Shown piece after piece: positions 45,309 through 54,318 of a DNA stretch of 64,000 nucleotides (positions are counted from its first letter, which is position 1; each line of letters starts with the position of its first letter). A program made the position numbers and the translations under genes. This stretch comes from Mesorhizobium neociceri (GTDB taxonomy: Bacteria; Pseudomonadota; Alphaproteobacteria; Rhizobiales; Rhizobiaceae), in the NCBI RefSeq assembly GCF_013520985.1, contig NZ_JACDTY010000006.1, positions 124,001-188,000 of the forward strand. The letters are read 5' to 3'. The notes beneath the pieces were generated by a model, which was not told the DNA's origin, searched no databases, and saw only the letters and a list, made by a program, of their open reading frames with translations.

Positions 45309-46313
45309 ATGCCTCTTCTGTCCCGCGTTGTCGCGTTTTCCACCGCCGTGCTTGCCACGGCTGGCGCGGCGTTCGCTGACCCGCCGGCGCCGCCTGCCCC
45401 CGCAAAGCCGAAGCAGGTCGTCATCATCTCGTTCGACAGCGCCCGCGAGATTTCGCAATGGCAGCGCAGCCGGGCGCTGGCGAAGCGCACCGGCGCGCAT
45501 TTCACCTATTTTCTGTCCTGCGTGTTCCTGCTGTCGACGCAGACGCGCGCCGAATACACCGCGCCCGGCAAGTCCGCGGGCAAATCCAACATCGGCTTTG
45601 CCACCTCGAAGCAGGAAGTCGCGGACCGGCTCGACCAGATCGGGCTCGCCGCGTCGGAAGGCCACGACATTGCCAGCCATGGCTGCGGCCATTTCGACGG
45701 CAAGGGCTGGAGCAAGGCCGACTGGCTGAAGGAATTCGCCTCGTTCGAGCGCATTCTGGAGGACGCCTATTCGATCAACGGCATTGCGCCCGAGCCCGCC
45801 GGCTGGCGCGATGTTGCCCATGCCGTGGTCGGCTTTCGCGCGCCCTATTTGTCGATCAGCAAGGGGCTTTACGAGGCCCTGCCGGAAGCCGGCTACCACT
45901 ATGACGCCAGCGGCGTTTCGCAAGGCCCGGTCGCGCCGTCGACCAGCGGCGGCCTCACCCGCCTTTCTCTGCCGCAGATCCCGGAAGGCCCGAGCGGGCG
46001 ACCGGTGATCGCCATGGACTACAATCTTTATGTCCGGCATTCCGGGGGCTTCGAGCGGCCGAGCCAGGCAGCCGAGTTCAGCGAGCGGACCTATCAGGCG
46101 TTCCGCGCCGCCTTCGACAAGCAATATCAGGGCAAGCGCATTCCGCTGGTGCTCAGCTTCCACTTCACCCTGATGAACGACGGCGCCTACTGGAACGCGC
46201 TGGAGCGCTTTGCCGACAAGACCTGCGTCAAATCAGATGTCGAATGCATCAGCTTTCGCGATTATGTTTCGCGGCAGCATGGTGGCGAGAGACAGGCGGC
46301 GGTGGGCGGCTGA
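45309..46313 (+). CDS. Exported polysaccharide deacetylase-like protein
   Basis: 334-residue protein with a signal peptide (SRVVAFSTAVLATAGAAFA) and a NodB-type fold. VVIISFDSAREISQWQ starts the barrel with the Asp, EGHDIASHGCGHFDG carries the zinc-binding His pair, and VVGFRAPYLSIS the catalytic-loop Arg; the last strand is PLVLSFHFTLMN with another His. It would deacetylate a sugar polymer in the periplasm. The ATG at 45309 lacks an evident ribosome binding site. It ends on a hairpin that contains its stop codon. Confidence 0.82.
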   Translation: MPLLSRVVAFSTAVLATAGAAFADPPAPPAPAKPKQVVIISFDSAREISQWQRSRALAKRTGAHFTYFLSCVFLLSTQTRAEYTAPGKSAGKSNIGFATSKQEVADRLDQIGLAASEGHDIASHGCGHFDGKGWSKADWLKEFASFERILEDAYSINGIAPEPAGWRDVAHAVVGFRAPYLSISKGLYEALPEAGYHYDASGVSQGPVAPSTSGGLTRLSLPQIPEGPSGRPVIAMDYNLYVRHSGGFERPSQAAEFSERTYQAFRAAFDKQYQGKRIPLVLSFHFTLMNDGAYWNALERFADKTCVKSDVECISFRDYVSRQHGGERQAAVGG

Positions 46314-46322
46314 GCCGCCCAC
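46302..46322. terminator. Hairpin with the stop codon in its loop
   Basis: GTGGGCGGC (46302-46310) pairs with GCCGCCCAC (46314-46322), and the three-base loop is exactly the TGA stop codon of the deacetylase gene. It lies between convergent genes; no T-run follows. Confidence 0.45.
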
Positions 46323-46350
46323 GACGTACACTTCCCTTCACCAAATTTGA

Positions 46351-47619
46351 TCAGGCCGGATCGGGCTCGTTTGCCTCTGCTTGGCGCTCTATGAAGTGGC
46401 GGTCAATGTCAGGCAGCGGTTCGCCTCGGATCGTCGCCTCAAAGGCGCGAAGGCGCTTGTGGACTGACAGAAGCTCGACAATCGTCGACCAGGAATTGAC
46501 GAGATACTGGAACGAGTTGGTTACCTGGCTGAAGGCCGAACTGACTTGGTTGATGAGGCCTAGTGTCAGCGTTCCAGCGATCATGGAAGGCACCATCAAG
46601 AAGTAGGAGAAGATATTGTCGGTTTGCAGATAGAGGTAGCGAACCACGTTGAAATACACGTAGTGGAAATACAGGCGAAAGTAGTTTTGGCGGACATTCG
46701 AAAACAGCTCCGCGACAGTCTGCGGCTGCGCCCGGGCCGGATCGTCCTCACCGTAGACAAGTTCCTTGCGATATGCGGCCTCAACCCGCTGGTTACGGAA
46801 TTGCAAGCCGGGAAGCTTGATACCTGCAGTCGCAATGACGACCGTGCCGAAGATCGCCCAGAAGATTGCAGCCAAAACCAGCGGCTGAGGAACGTGACCG
46901 ATGAATGGCAGCACCGTAATGTGCTTGGAATATCCGAGCAGGATTGGCATGAAAGCGATGAGCGTCATGATGGAATCAACGAATTTTGTACCAAGGTCTT
47001 CCATGATCTGGGAAAACCGCATCGTGTCTTCCTGCACGCGTTGCGCAGCGCCCTCGATATGGCGCAGCTTTGGCCAATACGACATGTAGTAACCGTTCAT
47101 CGCAGTGCGCCAACGAAACACCCAATGGCTGACGAAGAAATTCGTCAAAACCAGCACGGTAACCGCAACGAGCGCGATACCAAGGAAAGTGATTATTTGC
47201 GCATGAAGATCAGCTTCCGTTGCCTTTACAGTTTTGCTCACGACACCTTGGATGAGGTCCCAGAATGGCCCGTACCAGGCGTTGATCGCGACGCTCACCT
47301 GCACCTGAAAATAGGTAGTAAATAGGATCAGCGAACTGCCCAGAATGGACCATTGGTCCCACGGATGCGGGGAATACCAGTGCCAGAAGCCATAGAATAT
47401 CAAAACGGCAAGTACATAGTAGATGTAAAACCAAAGGAAGGGAGGCGACCAGAATACCGAGACGCCGATGATCGGCGGCGCGTCGGGAAGAGCGGGAGGC
47501 AAGCCGATTAAGGCGCCGATCTGGTCCCCACCGAGGAACCAGCCAGCTACGAGAACCGCAGTCCAAAGGACCACCGAAGAGAAGAAGAGCTTCGGCTGCG
47601 GAAAAAAGGATACGAACAC
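46351..47619 (-). CDS. bacA: BacA/SbmA peptide antibiotic transporter
   Basis: 422-residue inner-membrane transporter of the SbmA/BacA family, which imports Pro-rich and defensin-like peptides using the proton gradient and, in several rhizobia, protects bacteroids from plant NCR peptides. Seven or so spans; conserved stretches include [50 protein letters not shown] and [20 protein letters not shown]. The gene is poorer in GC (about 53% in lines I counted) than both flanking genes. It is monocistronic. Confidence 0.92.
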   Translation of the reverse strand: MFVSFFPQPKLFFSSVVLWTAVLVAGWFLGGDQIGALIGLPPALPDAPPIIGVSVFWSPPFLWFYIYYVLAVLIFYGFWHWYSPHPWDQWSILGSSLILFTTYFQVQVSVAINAWYGPFWDLIQGVVSKTVKATEADLHAQIITFLGIALVAVTVLVLTNFFVSHWVFRWRTAMNGYYMSYWPKLRHIEGAAQRVQEDTMRFSQIMEDLGTKFVDSIMTLIAFMPILLGYSKHITVLPFIGHVPQPLVLAAIFWAIFGTVVIATAGIKLPGLQFRNQRVEAAYRKELVYGEDDPARAQPQTVAELFSNVRQNYFRLYFHYVYFNVVRYLYLQTDNIFSYFLMVPSMIAGTLTLGLINQVSSAFSQVTNSFQYLVNSWSTIVELLSVHKRLRAFEATIRGEPLPDIDRHFIERQAEANEPDPA

Positions 47620-47734
47620 TGTGGTGAAATCCTCGGTCGGTGCGCAAATCAGCGGGGTTCAGCGGGCATAAAGTCACACATTAGGTGGAAAGAAAATGCC
47701 CGCGCCCGATGCCCGGCATCGAGCAAGACTACAA

Positions 47735-48892
47735 TCATGGCGATTTTGGCGCGGCCGACCATGTGATCCCTGCAGATACCAGCAATACGCCAGCAGCTAC
47801 GATCGAGGCGAGGAAGAAGTTGCCGGACGCCTGCGCCAGCAGGCCGGCGACGACAGGGCCGACGATCTGGCCGATGCCGAAGGCGGCAGTCATCATGGCG
47901 AAGATCCGGCGCGGCGCCTGTGGGACAAGCTGCCTCGCGGTCTGCAGGCCGAGCGCGGTGACGGCGATGAAGGTGCCGCCAAGCAGAACGCCTCCGAGCA
48001 GCGGCCCGATGGCGCCGCCCATGGCGACGCTGGCGGTGACGCCGACCACCTCGACCAGGCAGCCCAAGGCATAGGCCGCGTAAAGCCCGATCCGAGCTGC
48101 TATCTTCTGCCAGAGCCAGACCGAGGGAAAGCCGGCAACGCCGGTGACCAGCCAGACGCTTGCCTCGAAGACGCGGCCGCCGCCGCCCTGGCGCACGATG
48201 GCGACGAGGAACGTCGCCGTCACCACATAGCCGAAGCCGAACAGGCCATAGGCGATGATGACCTTCAGCAGCGACCGGTCCTTCGGCAGCGCCGGTTCGC
48301 GGCCGGCCACACCGTTGGCGGGCGCCGTGCCGCCGGCGAGCCAGGCGACCAGCGCCAGGCCGACAGCCGAGATCGCGCCCGACCACAGCCAGCCCGACGC
48401 CCAGCCGGCATGTTCAGTGACCAGAACCGCCATCAGCGCCGAGGACGCCGCGATGCCGAGGCCGACGCCGCCGAAATGCAGCGCCTGCAGGTCGCTTCTG
48501 TTGGCGGCAGCCAAATGACCAAAGACGATGCTGGCCATGAACACCATGACGAAGGCGCTGGCGAGGCCGGCAACGAAACGGATGACGACAAAGGCGGTCA
48601 TCGCCTCGGTCAGTCCCATCAGGGCGGCGAGCGCAGCACTTGCGGCAAGGCCGCCAAACATCAGCATGCGCTCGCGCCCATGCGCCCAGCCGCCGGCCGC
48701 GGCAAGCGCGCCGACGAGGTAGCCGAGATAATTGGCCGAGGCGATCCAGCCGGCATCGGCCGGCGACAGATGCAACTCTTCCATCATGCCGGGTAGGATC
48801 GGCGTGTAGACGAAGCGGCCGATGCCCATGGCGACGGCTATGGCGATCATGCCGGCGAGAGCAAGGCGTTGGGGTGACGGCGCGGCGTTCAT
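47735..48892 (-). CDS. YbfB/YjiJ-family MFS transporter
   Basis: 385-residue major facilitator with 12 helices. The start RFVYTPILPGMMEELHLSPA and the following ADAGWIASANYLGYLVGALA are the YbfB/YjiJ signature; AVTALGLQTARQLVP and MTAAFGIGQIVGPVVAG occur in the second half. The family includes a putative sugar or drug carriers, with no secure substrate. ATG 48890-48892 fits the family; the open frame upstream is not conserved. Transcribed alone. Confidence 0.87.
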   Translation of the reverse strand: MNAAPSPQRLALAGMIAIAVAMGIGRFVYTPILPGMMEELHLSPADAGWIASANYLGYLVGALAAAGGWAHGRERMLMFGGLAASAALAALMGLTEAMTAFVVIRFVAGLASAFVMVFMASIVFGHLAAANRSDLQALHFGGVGLGIAASSALMAVLVTEHAGWASGWLWSGAISAVGLALVAWLAGGTAPANGVAGREPALPKDRSLLKVIIAYGLFGFGYVVTATFLVAIVRQGGGGRVFEASVWLVTGVAGFPSVWLWQKIAARIGLYAAYALGCLVEVVGVTASVAMGGAIGPLLGGVLLGGTFIAVTALGLQTARQLVPQAPRRIFAMMTAAFGIGQIVGPVVAGLLAQASGNFFLASIVAAGVLLVSAGITWSAAPKSP

Positions 48893-49011
48893 TGCAGCGC
48901 ACCATAGATTTGGCGGTTGATGACGCAATCCATCTTCGGTTGGGCCAGACTTGGTGGCGACGATAGTGGCCGTTAGAGTCAATGTGCCGAGGCGCGAAGC
49001 CACTTGGCGTC

Positions 49012-49187
49012 GCGCCGCCCCTCATCCGCCTGCCGGCACCTTCTCCCCGTATAGTGACGGGGAGAAGGGGCTAGCTGTGCGCCTCGCCACCTGCAGCGTT
49101 GGTGATTGGCAAAACCTTCGGCGCAGGCATCTTTCTCCCCGTCACTATACGGGGAGAAATGCCCGGCAGGGCAATGAGGGGCAGCGC
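49012..49187. repeat. Hairpin repeat family A, copy 1
   Basis: A 176-base inverted element. Outer arms GCGCCGCCCCTCATCCGCCT and the matching tail CCGGCAGGGCAATGAGGGGC enclose two inner hairpins, each with CTCCCCGT...ACGGGGAG arms around TATAGTG or CACTATA. The rest of the gap 48893-49232 holds nothing else I recognise. Confidence 0.8.
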
Positions 49188-49232
49188 TGGCGCCGACAGT
49201 ATCGCCTTCCCAGTTTACCGCGTCCGCGATTT

Positions 49233-49436
49233 TCACCCGCAGCCGACCGTCGCGGTCTCGTAGGCGGTGCGGCGCGCCGTCAACCGGAACGGCATGTCGC
49301 CGAGTTCACGTTCCGACATGGTGTCGAGCACCGGGTGCGACAGCGGATCGGCCGCCCAGTTGAGGACATCGCCGTCAGGGCGCCGCCGAGTGTAGCCGGC
49401 GGCAAAGATCTTGAGCAATGACATGATCGTCACCAT
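49233..49436 (-). CDS. Small DUF1127-like protein
   Basis: 67 residues, no signal peptide or membrane span. The stretch HPVLDTMSERELGDMPF resembles the LSDRELxDIGL core of DUF1127 proteins, which in rhizobia affect RNA turnover and phosphate or carbon use, but the match is loose. GAGGAGG lies 5 bases before the ATG at 49434-49436. It is divergent from the GcvA-type LysR gene by about 95 bases, so that LysR may control it. Confidence 0.6.
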   Translation of the reverse strand: MVTIMSLLKIFAAGYTRRRPDGDVLNWAADPLSHPVLDTMSERELGDMPFRLTARRTAYETATVGCG

Positions 49437-49531
49437 CCTCGCCTCCTCGGTCTGGTTGTCCTCACTAAAATCTGCCTCATCTCGCCGTCTTTCAATTGAG
49501 ATTTCGGCCGTGCCGGTTTAGAAAAACTGAA

Positions 49532-50446
49532 ATGGCCATGCTGAACCGCGTCCATCTCAACGGCCTGCGCGCCGTCGAAACCGTCGCCCGCCTCGGCTCG
49601 CTCGCGGCGGCGGCCGGCGAGCTCAACGTCTCTGTCAGCGCCGTCAGCCAGCAGATCAACCGCACCGAAAAGCAGCTGGGACAGGCGCTGTTCGAGCGCA
49701 CGGCGAGCGGGCTGATGCTGACGGAGTTCGGCACGGTTTTTTCCGCCCGCCTTGGAGCCGGGTTTCGCGAGTTGGCGCAAGCGGTGGCGCTTGCCGACGA
49801 GGCAAGCCAGTGCACGCTGGTGGTTTCGGTGGCACCGGCTTTCGCTTCGAAATGGCTGCTGCCGCGGCTGTCACGACATTTCGATCGGCATCCCAACGTG
49901 CTCCTTCGCATCGACGCCTCGGTGCGGCTGGCCGATCTCGAGCGTTCCGACATCGACATTGCCATCCGGCTCGGTGACGGCAAATGGCCGGGAGGCCGGG
50001 CAGAGCTGCTTCTGGCGCAAGAGGTCTTTCCGGTCTGCGCGCCGGTGATCGCCAAAAAACTGATGTCGATCGACGACCTGGCGCAAACCTGCGCCATCAC
50101 CGACGAGCGGGCGATGATCACCTGGGAGAGCTGGTTCAAAGCCGCAGGGGCCGAACCAGTCACCTTCCGCAAGGGCGCGCGTTTCACCGACCCGATGCTG
50201 TGCCTGGAATCGGCGATCGCCGGTCACGGCGTCATGCTCGGCTGGCAATTGCTGGCCGCCGACGCGCTGGCCGATGGCCGCCTTGTCGCGCCTTTCGGGG
50301 TGCGGGCGCAGAGCGGCTTGGGCTACTGGCTGGTGACCTCGGCGACCAAGGCCGAAAGCCGCAAGGTCCGCGATTTCAAGGCATGGATCCGCGAGGAGAT
50401 CGCCGCGACGGTGGCGCAATTCCGGTCGCTCGATAGCGTTGCGTAA
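49532..50446 (+). CDS. LysR-family regulator, GcvA type
   Basis: 304-residue LysR protein. HTH: HLNGLRAVETVARLGSLAAA, then SVSAVSQQINRTEKQLGQAL; the effector domain has SKWLLPRLSRHFDRHPNV and RSDIDIAIRLGDG, segments found in GcvA-like regulators of glycine cleavage or beta-lactamase genes. No gcv genes are near; the divergent neighbour is a small DUF1127-like protein. ATG 49532 was chosen over the ATG two codons on and the upstream TTG. Confidence 0.87.
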   Translation: MAMLNRVHLNGLRAVETVARLGSLAAAAGELNVSVSAVSQQINRTEKQLGQALFERTASGLMLTEFGTVFSARLGAGFRELAQAVALADEASQCTLVVSVAPAFASKWLLPRLSRHFDRHPNVLLRIDASVRLADLERSDIDIAIRLGDGKWPGGRAELLLAQEVFPVCAPVIAKKLMSIDDLAQTCAITDERAMITWESWFKAAGAEPVTFRKGARFTDPMLCLESAIAGHGVMLGWQLLAADALADGRLVAPFGVRAQSGLGYWLVTSATKAESRKVRDFKAWIREEIAATVAQFRSLDSVA

Positions 50447-50470
50447 ACGCTGGCCATCGCGGGTAGTGTT

Positions 50471-50854
50471 TCAGTTTGAAATTTCACCGCAGCTACGATC
50501 TCTCCGATATTCCGAAGCCATCCCGTAACGGAAGCGTATGCCATCGGTTGCGAGCCTCTTTGATATCCCAGACAAAGTCGGCTCCGCAGTTGGAGCGGGC
50601 TCGTAGCGGAATCGAAGCACAATCGAAACCTTGTCTGGCGCGGTTTCTGGATATCTCTGGCGAAATTGATCGCTTGTTGCAATCTGCAAGTAGGAGTCCA
50701 CTCTCGCCGATATGCTTTCGAGATGCGCAGCTATCGCCTCGTCATCTGTCCAAGACAACGTATCAGTGATGACGAACCGCAGACCATTATTCCCCAAACG
50801 AACTTCCAAATCGTTCGAAAAGTCATCCCTGATAGCAAAACTCTCGTTATTCAT
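50471..50854 (-). CDS. DUF6572-like protein, low GC
   Basis: 127 residues. FVITDTLSWTDDEAIAAHLE, then ISARVDSYLQ, and VSIVLRFRYEPAPTAEP with a closing GIRFRYG give the alpha-beta layout I associate with DUF6572. The C-terminal MASEYRRDRSCGEISN is not family-like and may reflect a shifted end. The DNA is clearly AT-richer than its surroundings, with 22 of 60 bases G/C at 50821-50880 in its upstream region. It converges with the LysR gene. Function unknown. Confidence 0.65.
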   Translation of the reverse strand: MNNESFAIRDDFSNDLEVRLGNNGLRFVITDTLSWTDDEAIAAHLESISARVDSYLQIATSDQFRQRYPETAPDKVSIVLRFRYEPAPTAEPTLSGISKRLATDGIRFRYGMASEYRRDRSCGEISN

Positions 50855-51033
50855 TATCCTTCAATCGTTTTTTGTAAGGCCCGCGTTTGCCCGGCTTCGG
50901 CGCAACGAAGTCCATCTTCTCGCAAAGGTCTTCCATCAAACTGAGACACTACCCGGTCGCGACGATGCTGGAAAGCATAGCCGCGCCGCTCTATGTTGGA
51001 AGCTTCACCCCCAAGACCAAGGCAGGCAGGATC

Positions 51034-52290
51034 ATGACCACACACTCGCGCGGCGTTTCCGCAACGATCGACCCGGTGAAGCTCGACAGGCTGGCGGAAG
51101 TCGCCATCAAGGTCGGGCTGCAATTGCAGCCGGGGCAGGATCTAGTGCTGACCTCGTCGATCGCGGCGCTGCCGCTGACCCGGCGCATCGTCGAGCATGC
51201 CTACAAGGCCGGCGCCGGCCTGGTGACACCGATCTTCAACGATGACGAGATCACGCTGGCGCGCTTCCGCTACGGCGCGGATGCCGGCTTCGACCGCGCC
51301 GCCGGCTGGATGTATGAAGGCATGGCAAAAGCCTTTGCCAACAATGCGGCGCGGCTGGCCGTGCGTGGCGAGGACCCGTCGTTGTTGTCGGCGCAGGACC
51401 CGGCCAAGGTGGCGCGCGCCAACAAGGCGAACTCGGTGGCCTACCAGCCGGCGCTGGAAAAGATCACCGGCTTCGACATCAACTGGAACATCGTTGCCTA
51501 TCCCGATCTCGCCTGGGCGAAACAGGTTTTCCCCGGCGATGCCGACGACCTCGCGGTGGTGAAGCTCGCCGACGCGATCTTTTCGGCATCGCGGGTCGAT
51601 GTGGAAGATCCCATCGCAAACTGGACGGCGCACAATGCAGCTTTGCGCAGCCGCACCGAATGGCTGAACGGTCACAATTTCCATGCGCTGCATTTCACCG
51701 GACCGGGCACCGACCTCACCGTCGGGCTGGCCGACGGCCATGAATGGATGGGCGGCGCCTCGACCGCCAAGAACGGCGTCACCTGCAATCCGAATATTCC
51801 GACCGAAGAGGTGTTCACCACGCCGCACGCAAGGCGCGTCGAGGGCCATGTCTCCTCGACCAAGCCGCTGTCCTACCAGGGCACGCTGATCGACGAGATT
51901 TCGGTGCGTTTCGAGGACGGCCGCATCGTCGAGGCCAAGGCTTCGAAGGGCGAGGACGTGTTGAAGAAGGTGCTCGACACCGATGAAGGCGCGCGCCGTC
52001 TCGGCGAAGTGGCGCTGGTGCCGCATTCCTCGCCGATTTCGGCCAGCGGCTTGTTGTTCTTCAACACGCTGTTCGATGAGAACGCCGCCTGCCACATCGC
52101 GCTCGGGCAGTGCTACTCGAAATGCTTCGTCGACGGCGCCTTGCTCAGCCAGGACGAGATCGCGGCGCGCGGCGGAAATAAGAGTTTTATCCACATCGAC
52201 TGGATGATCGGCTCGAACAAGATCGATATAGACGGCGTCCACAAGGATGGCCGAAAGGTGCCGGTGATGCGCAAGGGCGAGTGGGCCTGA
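51034..52290 (+). CDS. M29-family aminopeptidase
   Basis: 418-residue metallo-aminopeptidase of family M29 (thermophilic aminopeptidase AMPS/PepS type). Landmarks are LQLQPGQDLVLTSSIAALPL near the start, GPGTDLTVGLADGHEWMGG, CNPNIPTEEVFTTPHARRVE with a metal-binding Glu, VALVPHSSPISASGLLFFNT and HIALGQCYSKC. The ATG at 51034 is preceded by GGCAGG. The DUF488 gene follows 21 bases on and is likely cotranscribed. Cytoplasmic, releasing N-terminal residues from peptides. Confidence 0.92.
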   Translation: MTTHSRGVSATIDPVKLDRLAEVAIKVGLQLQPGQDLVLTSSIAALPLTRRIVEHAYKAGAGLVTPIFNDDEITLARFRYGADAGFDRAAGWMYEGMAKAFANNAARLAVRGEDPSLLSAQDPAKVARANKANSVAYQPALEKITGFDINWNIVAYPDLAWAKQVFPGDADDLAVVKLADAIFSASRVDVEDPIANWTAHNAALRSRTEWLNGHNFHALHFTGPGTDLTVGLADGHEWMGGASTAKNGVTCNPNIPTEEVFTTPHARRVEGHVSSTKPLSYQGTLIDEISVRFEDGRIVEAKASKGEDVLKKVLDTDEGARRLGEVALVPHSSPISASGLLFFNTLFDENAACHIALGQCYSKCFVDGALLSQDEIAARGGNKSFIHIDWMIGSNKIDIDGVHKDGRKVPVMRKGEWA

Positions 52291-52311
52291 TAACGCGCTA
52301 AGGAACGTCGG

Positions 52312-52668
52312 ATGGGTTTCGACCTGGTGGTCAAGCGGATCTACGAGCCACCCGCGCCCGATGATGGGCAGCGGGTTCTTGTCGACCGAATCTGGCCACG
52401 CGGCGTCCGCAAGGAGGATGCCGCGCTGACGCTGTGGCTGAAGCACATCGCGCCGAGCGATGAATTGCGCAAGTGCTTCGGGCATGAGCCGGCGCGGTGG
52501 GCTGAGTTTCGGAAGCGGTATGCGGCTGAGCTGGATGGCAATGGCGAGACGGTGGCGCAACTGCGCGGCCTGCTGGGCAAGAGCCGAGTGACGCTGCTCT
52601 ACGGCGCGCATGATGAAGCGCACAACAATGCGGTGGCGCTGGCGGGGTATTTGCGCGGGGCGGAGTGA
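52312..52668 (+). CDS. DUF488 family protein
   Basis: 118-residue DUF488 protein. VVKRIYEPPAPDDGQRVLVD, then RIWPRGVRKEDA and the conserved WLKHIAPSDELRKCFGHEPA segment are typical, with VTLLYGAHDEAHNNAVAL near the C-terminus. AAGGA precedes the ATG. It follows the aminopeptidase gene closely. Some family members are linked to metal or thiol stress; nothing here tests that. Confidence 0.9.
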   Translation: MGFDLVVKRIYEPPAPDDGQRVLVDRIWPRGVRKEDAALTLWLKHIAPSDELRKCFGHEPARWAEFRKRYAAELDGNGETVAQLRGLLGKSRVTLLYGAHDEAHNNAVALAGYLRGAE

Positions 52669-52698
52669 GTCGATAGGCATTCGGAATGCCGCGGGACA

Positions 52699-52856
52699 GC
52701 GCCCCCTCTGTCCTGCCGGACATCTCCCCCACGAGGGGGGAGATCAGACGTCACGCGGGCTTTCGCCAATCACCAACGTTGCAGAATAGGCGAGGCGCCG
52801 AAGCCGCCAATCTCCCCCCTCGTGGGGGAGATCTCCGGCAGGACAGAGGGGGGCGC
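52699..52856. repeat. Hairpin repeat family B, copy 3
   Basis: The arms GCGCCCCCTCTGTCCTGCCG and GGCAGGACAGAGGGGGGCGC are inverted, with inner CTCCCCCACGAGG / CCTCGTGGGGGAG hairpins. Between DUF488 and the ArsC-like gene. Confidence 0.8.
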
Positions 52857-52886
52857 GAAGGAACGCGGCGGCAGGATCGTCTGCGC

Positions 52887-53237
52887 CTACTTCCCCACTT
52901 CCGCCTCATAAACATCAGCCTTGAACCCAACCAGTATCTTATCCCCGACCTCCAGCACCGGCCGCTTGATCATGGTCGGGTTGGCCAGCATCAGCTTCTT
53001 GGCTTTTTTCTCATCGAGACCTTGCTTGTCCTTGTCCGCCAGTTCGCGAAACGTCGTGCTCGCCTTGTTGAGCAGCGGCTCCCAGCCGACCTTGCCGACC
53101 CAGCCATCCAGCTTGCCCGCCTCGATCCCTTCGGCCCGGTAATCATGGAACCGGTAGGGCACATCGTGGCCCGCCAGCCAGGTGCGCGCCTTCCTGATCG
53201 TGTCGCAGGTGGTGATGCCGTACATGGTGATGGTCAA
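52887..53237 (-). CDS. ArsC-family reductase (YffB/Spx-like)
   Basis: 116-residue thioredoxin-fold protein. [17 protein letters not shown] carries the single N-terminal Cys, and [19 protein letters not shown] the cis-Pro and Arg of ArsC-like proteins; [16 protein letters not shown] lies between. The single-Cys, YffB-like form is often not an arsenate reductase. I used the TTG at 53235-53237, which has AAGGGAAG 6 bases upstream; the ATG four codons later would leave the ribosome binding site too far away. Confidence 0.85.
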   Translation of the reverse strand: MTITMYGITTCDTIRKARTWLAGHDVPYRFHDYRAEGIEAGKLDGWVGKVGWEPLLNKASTTFRELADKDKQGLDEKKAKKLMLANPTMIKRPVLEVGDKILVGFKADVYEAEVGK

Positions 53238-53349
53238 AACGCGCTTCCCTTGGGCTGACAGTCGAATCCGCCAGACAGCCTAAAACCGCCCTTCCCGCTT
53301 TGCCAGCACCATGGCCGCTATCTCCCGATTTTGGGGCTTGCCAATACTA

Positions 53350-53361
53350 AGGAAATTTCCT
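53350..53361. promoter_or_regulatory. Palindromic operator candidate for the ArsR operon
   Basis: AGGAAATTTCCT is a perfect 12-bp palindrome 31 bases before the first gene of the DHFR-ArsR-AHSA1 operon, a likely site for the ArsR-type repressor encoded there. Confidence 0.5.
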
Positions 53362-53392
53362 AAGTGTTTGCGAAATCGGTGGAGGAAAAGTC

Positions 53393-53962
53393 ATGGCAAG
53401 GATCGTTGTGTCGGAATTGATCTCCATCGATGGCGTGATGGAAGCGCCTGGCGGCGAGCCGGGCTTCCGGCACACCAACTGGGTCGGCAAGCGCCATGAG
53501 GCCGGTATGATCGACTACAAATTCCAGGAGGTGCTGGACCACGAGGCGCTGCTGATCGGCCGAGTGACCTATGAAAGCTTCGCCAGCGGTTGGCCGACCT
53601 ACAAGGGGCCGTTCGCCGACCGGATGAACGGCATGGCGAAATATGTCGTCTCCTCGACGCTGAAAAATCCGGCATGGAACAACACGACCGTGCTGCAGGG
53701 CGAGCCGATGGCCGCGATCCGCAAACTCAAATGGGAGATGAAAGGCGATATCGTGGTCGGCGGCAGCCGCCGGCTGGTCAACGCGCTCAAGCAGCATGAT
53801 CTCGTCGACGAGTACCGGCTGATGGTGTTCCCCGTCATCCTCGGCAGCGGCGCGCAGCTTTTCGACAGGACTGAGGACGCGACCGATCTCAAGCTGGTCG
53901 ACACGCGCTCCTTCGACAATGGCGCGGTGGTGCTCACCTATCATGTGGAGCGGGTATCGTGA
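53393..53962 (+). CDS. Dihydrofolate reductase family protein (RibD C-terminal type)
   Basis: 189-residue protein with the DHFR/RibD-C fold. [60 protein letters not shown] and [14 protein letters not shown] are typical of the stand-alone family whose substrates are unknown. GGAGG precedes the ATG at 53393. Its TGA overlaps the ATG of the ArsR gene, so the operon is coupled. Confidence 0.9.
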   Translation: MARIVVSELISIDGVMEAPGGEPGFRHTNWVGKRHEAGMIDYKFQEVLDHEALLIGRVTYESFASGWPTYKGPFADRMNGMAKYVVSSTLKNPAWNNTTVLQGEPMAAIRKLKWEMKGDIVVGGSRRLVNALKQHDLVDEYRLMVFPVILGSGAQLFDRTEDATDLKLVDTRSFDNGAVVLTYHVERVS

Positions 53963-54318
53963 TGACCAGTCTGCAATCCGCCACGCCGACACCGCTGCCG
54001 ATCGACGGCATCTTTCGCGCGCTGGCCGACCCGACGCGGCGGCGCGTGGTAGAGCGGCTGAACCGCAGCCCGGCCTCGGTCAGCGAACTGGCGCAGCCTT
54101 TCGAGATGGCGCTGCCCTCCTTCATCGAACATTTGAAAGTGCTGGAAGGCTGCGGGCTGGTCCGCTCGGAAAAGATCGGCCGCACCAGGACCTATCAGCT
54201 GGCGCCCGAACCGCTGAAGCTTGCCGAAAACTGGCTGGCCGAACAGCGCACGCTGTGGGAGCGCCGCCTCGATCAGTTCGACGCCTATGTTATGAGCCTC
54301 AAGGAGCAGGAAAAGTGA
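53962..54318 (+). CDS. ArsR-family regulator without metal site
   Basis: 118-residue winged-HTH ArsR-type repressor. [20 protein letters not shown], then [20 protein letters not shown] and [20 protein letters not shown] follow the family. The ELCVCDL-type metal motif is absent, so it probably senses something else. The ATG overlaps the DHFR stop (TGATG) and its own stop overlaps the GTG of the next gene. ArsR/AHSA1 pairs are common in actinobacteria and alphaproteobacteria. Confidence 0.9.
   Translation: MTSLQSATPTPLPIDGIFRALADPTRRRVVERLNRSPASVSELAQPFEMALPSFIEHLKVLEGCGLVRSEKIGRTRTYQLAPEPLKLAENWLAEQRTLWERRLDQFDAYVMSLKEQEK

Noticed and set aside
52887..53237. Arsenate reductase in an ars operon
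   Set aside because: The protein is of the single-Cys YffB/Spx-like group, the nearby ArsR lacks metal ligands and no arsB or acr3 is present.
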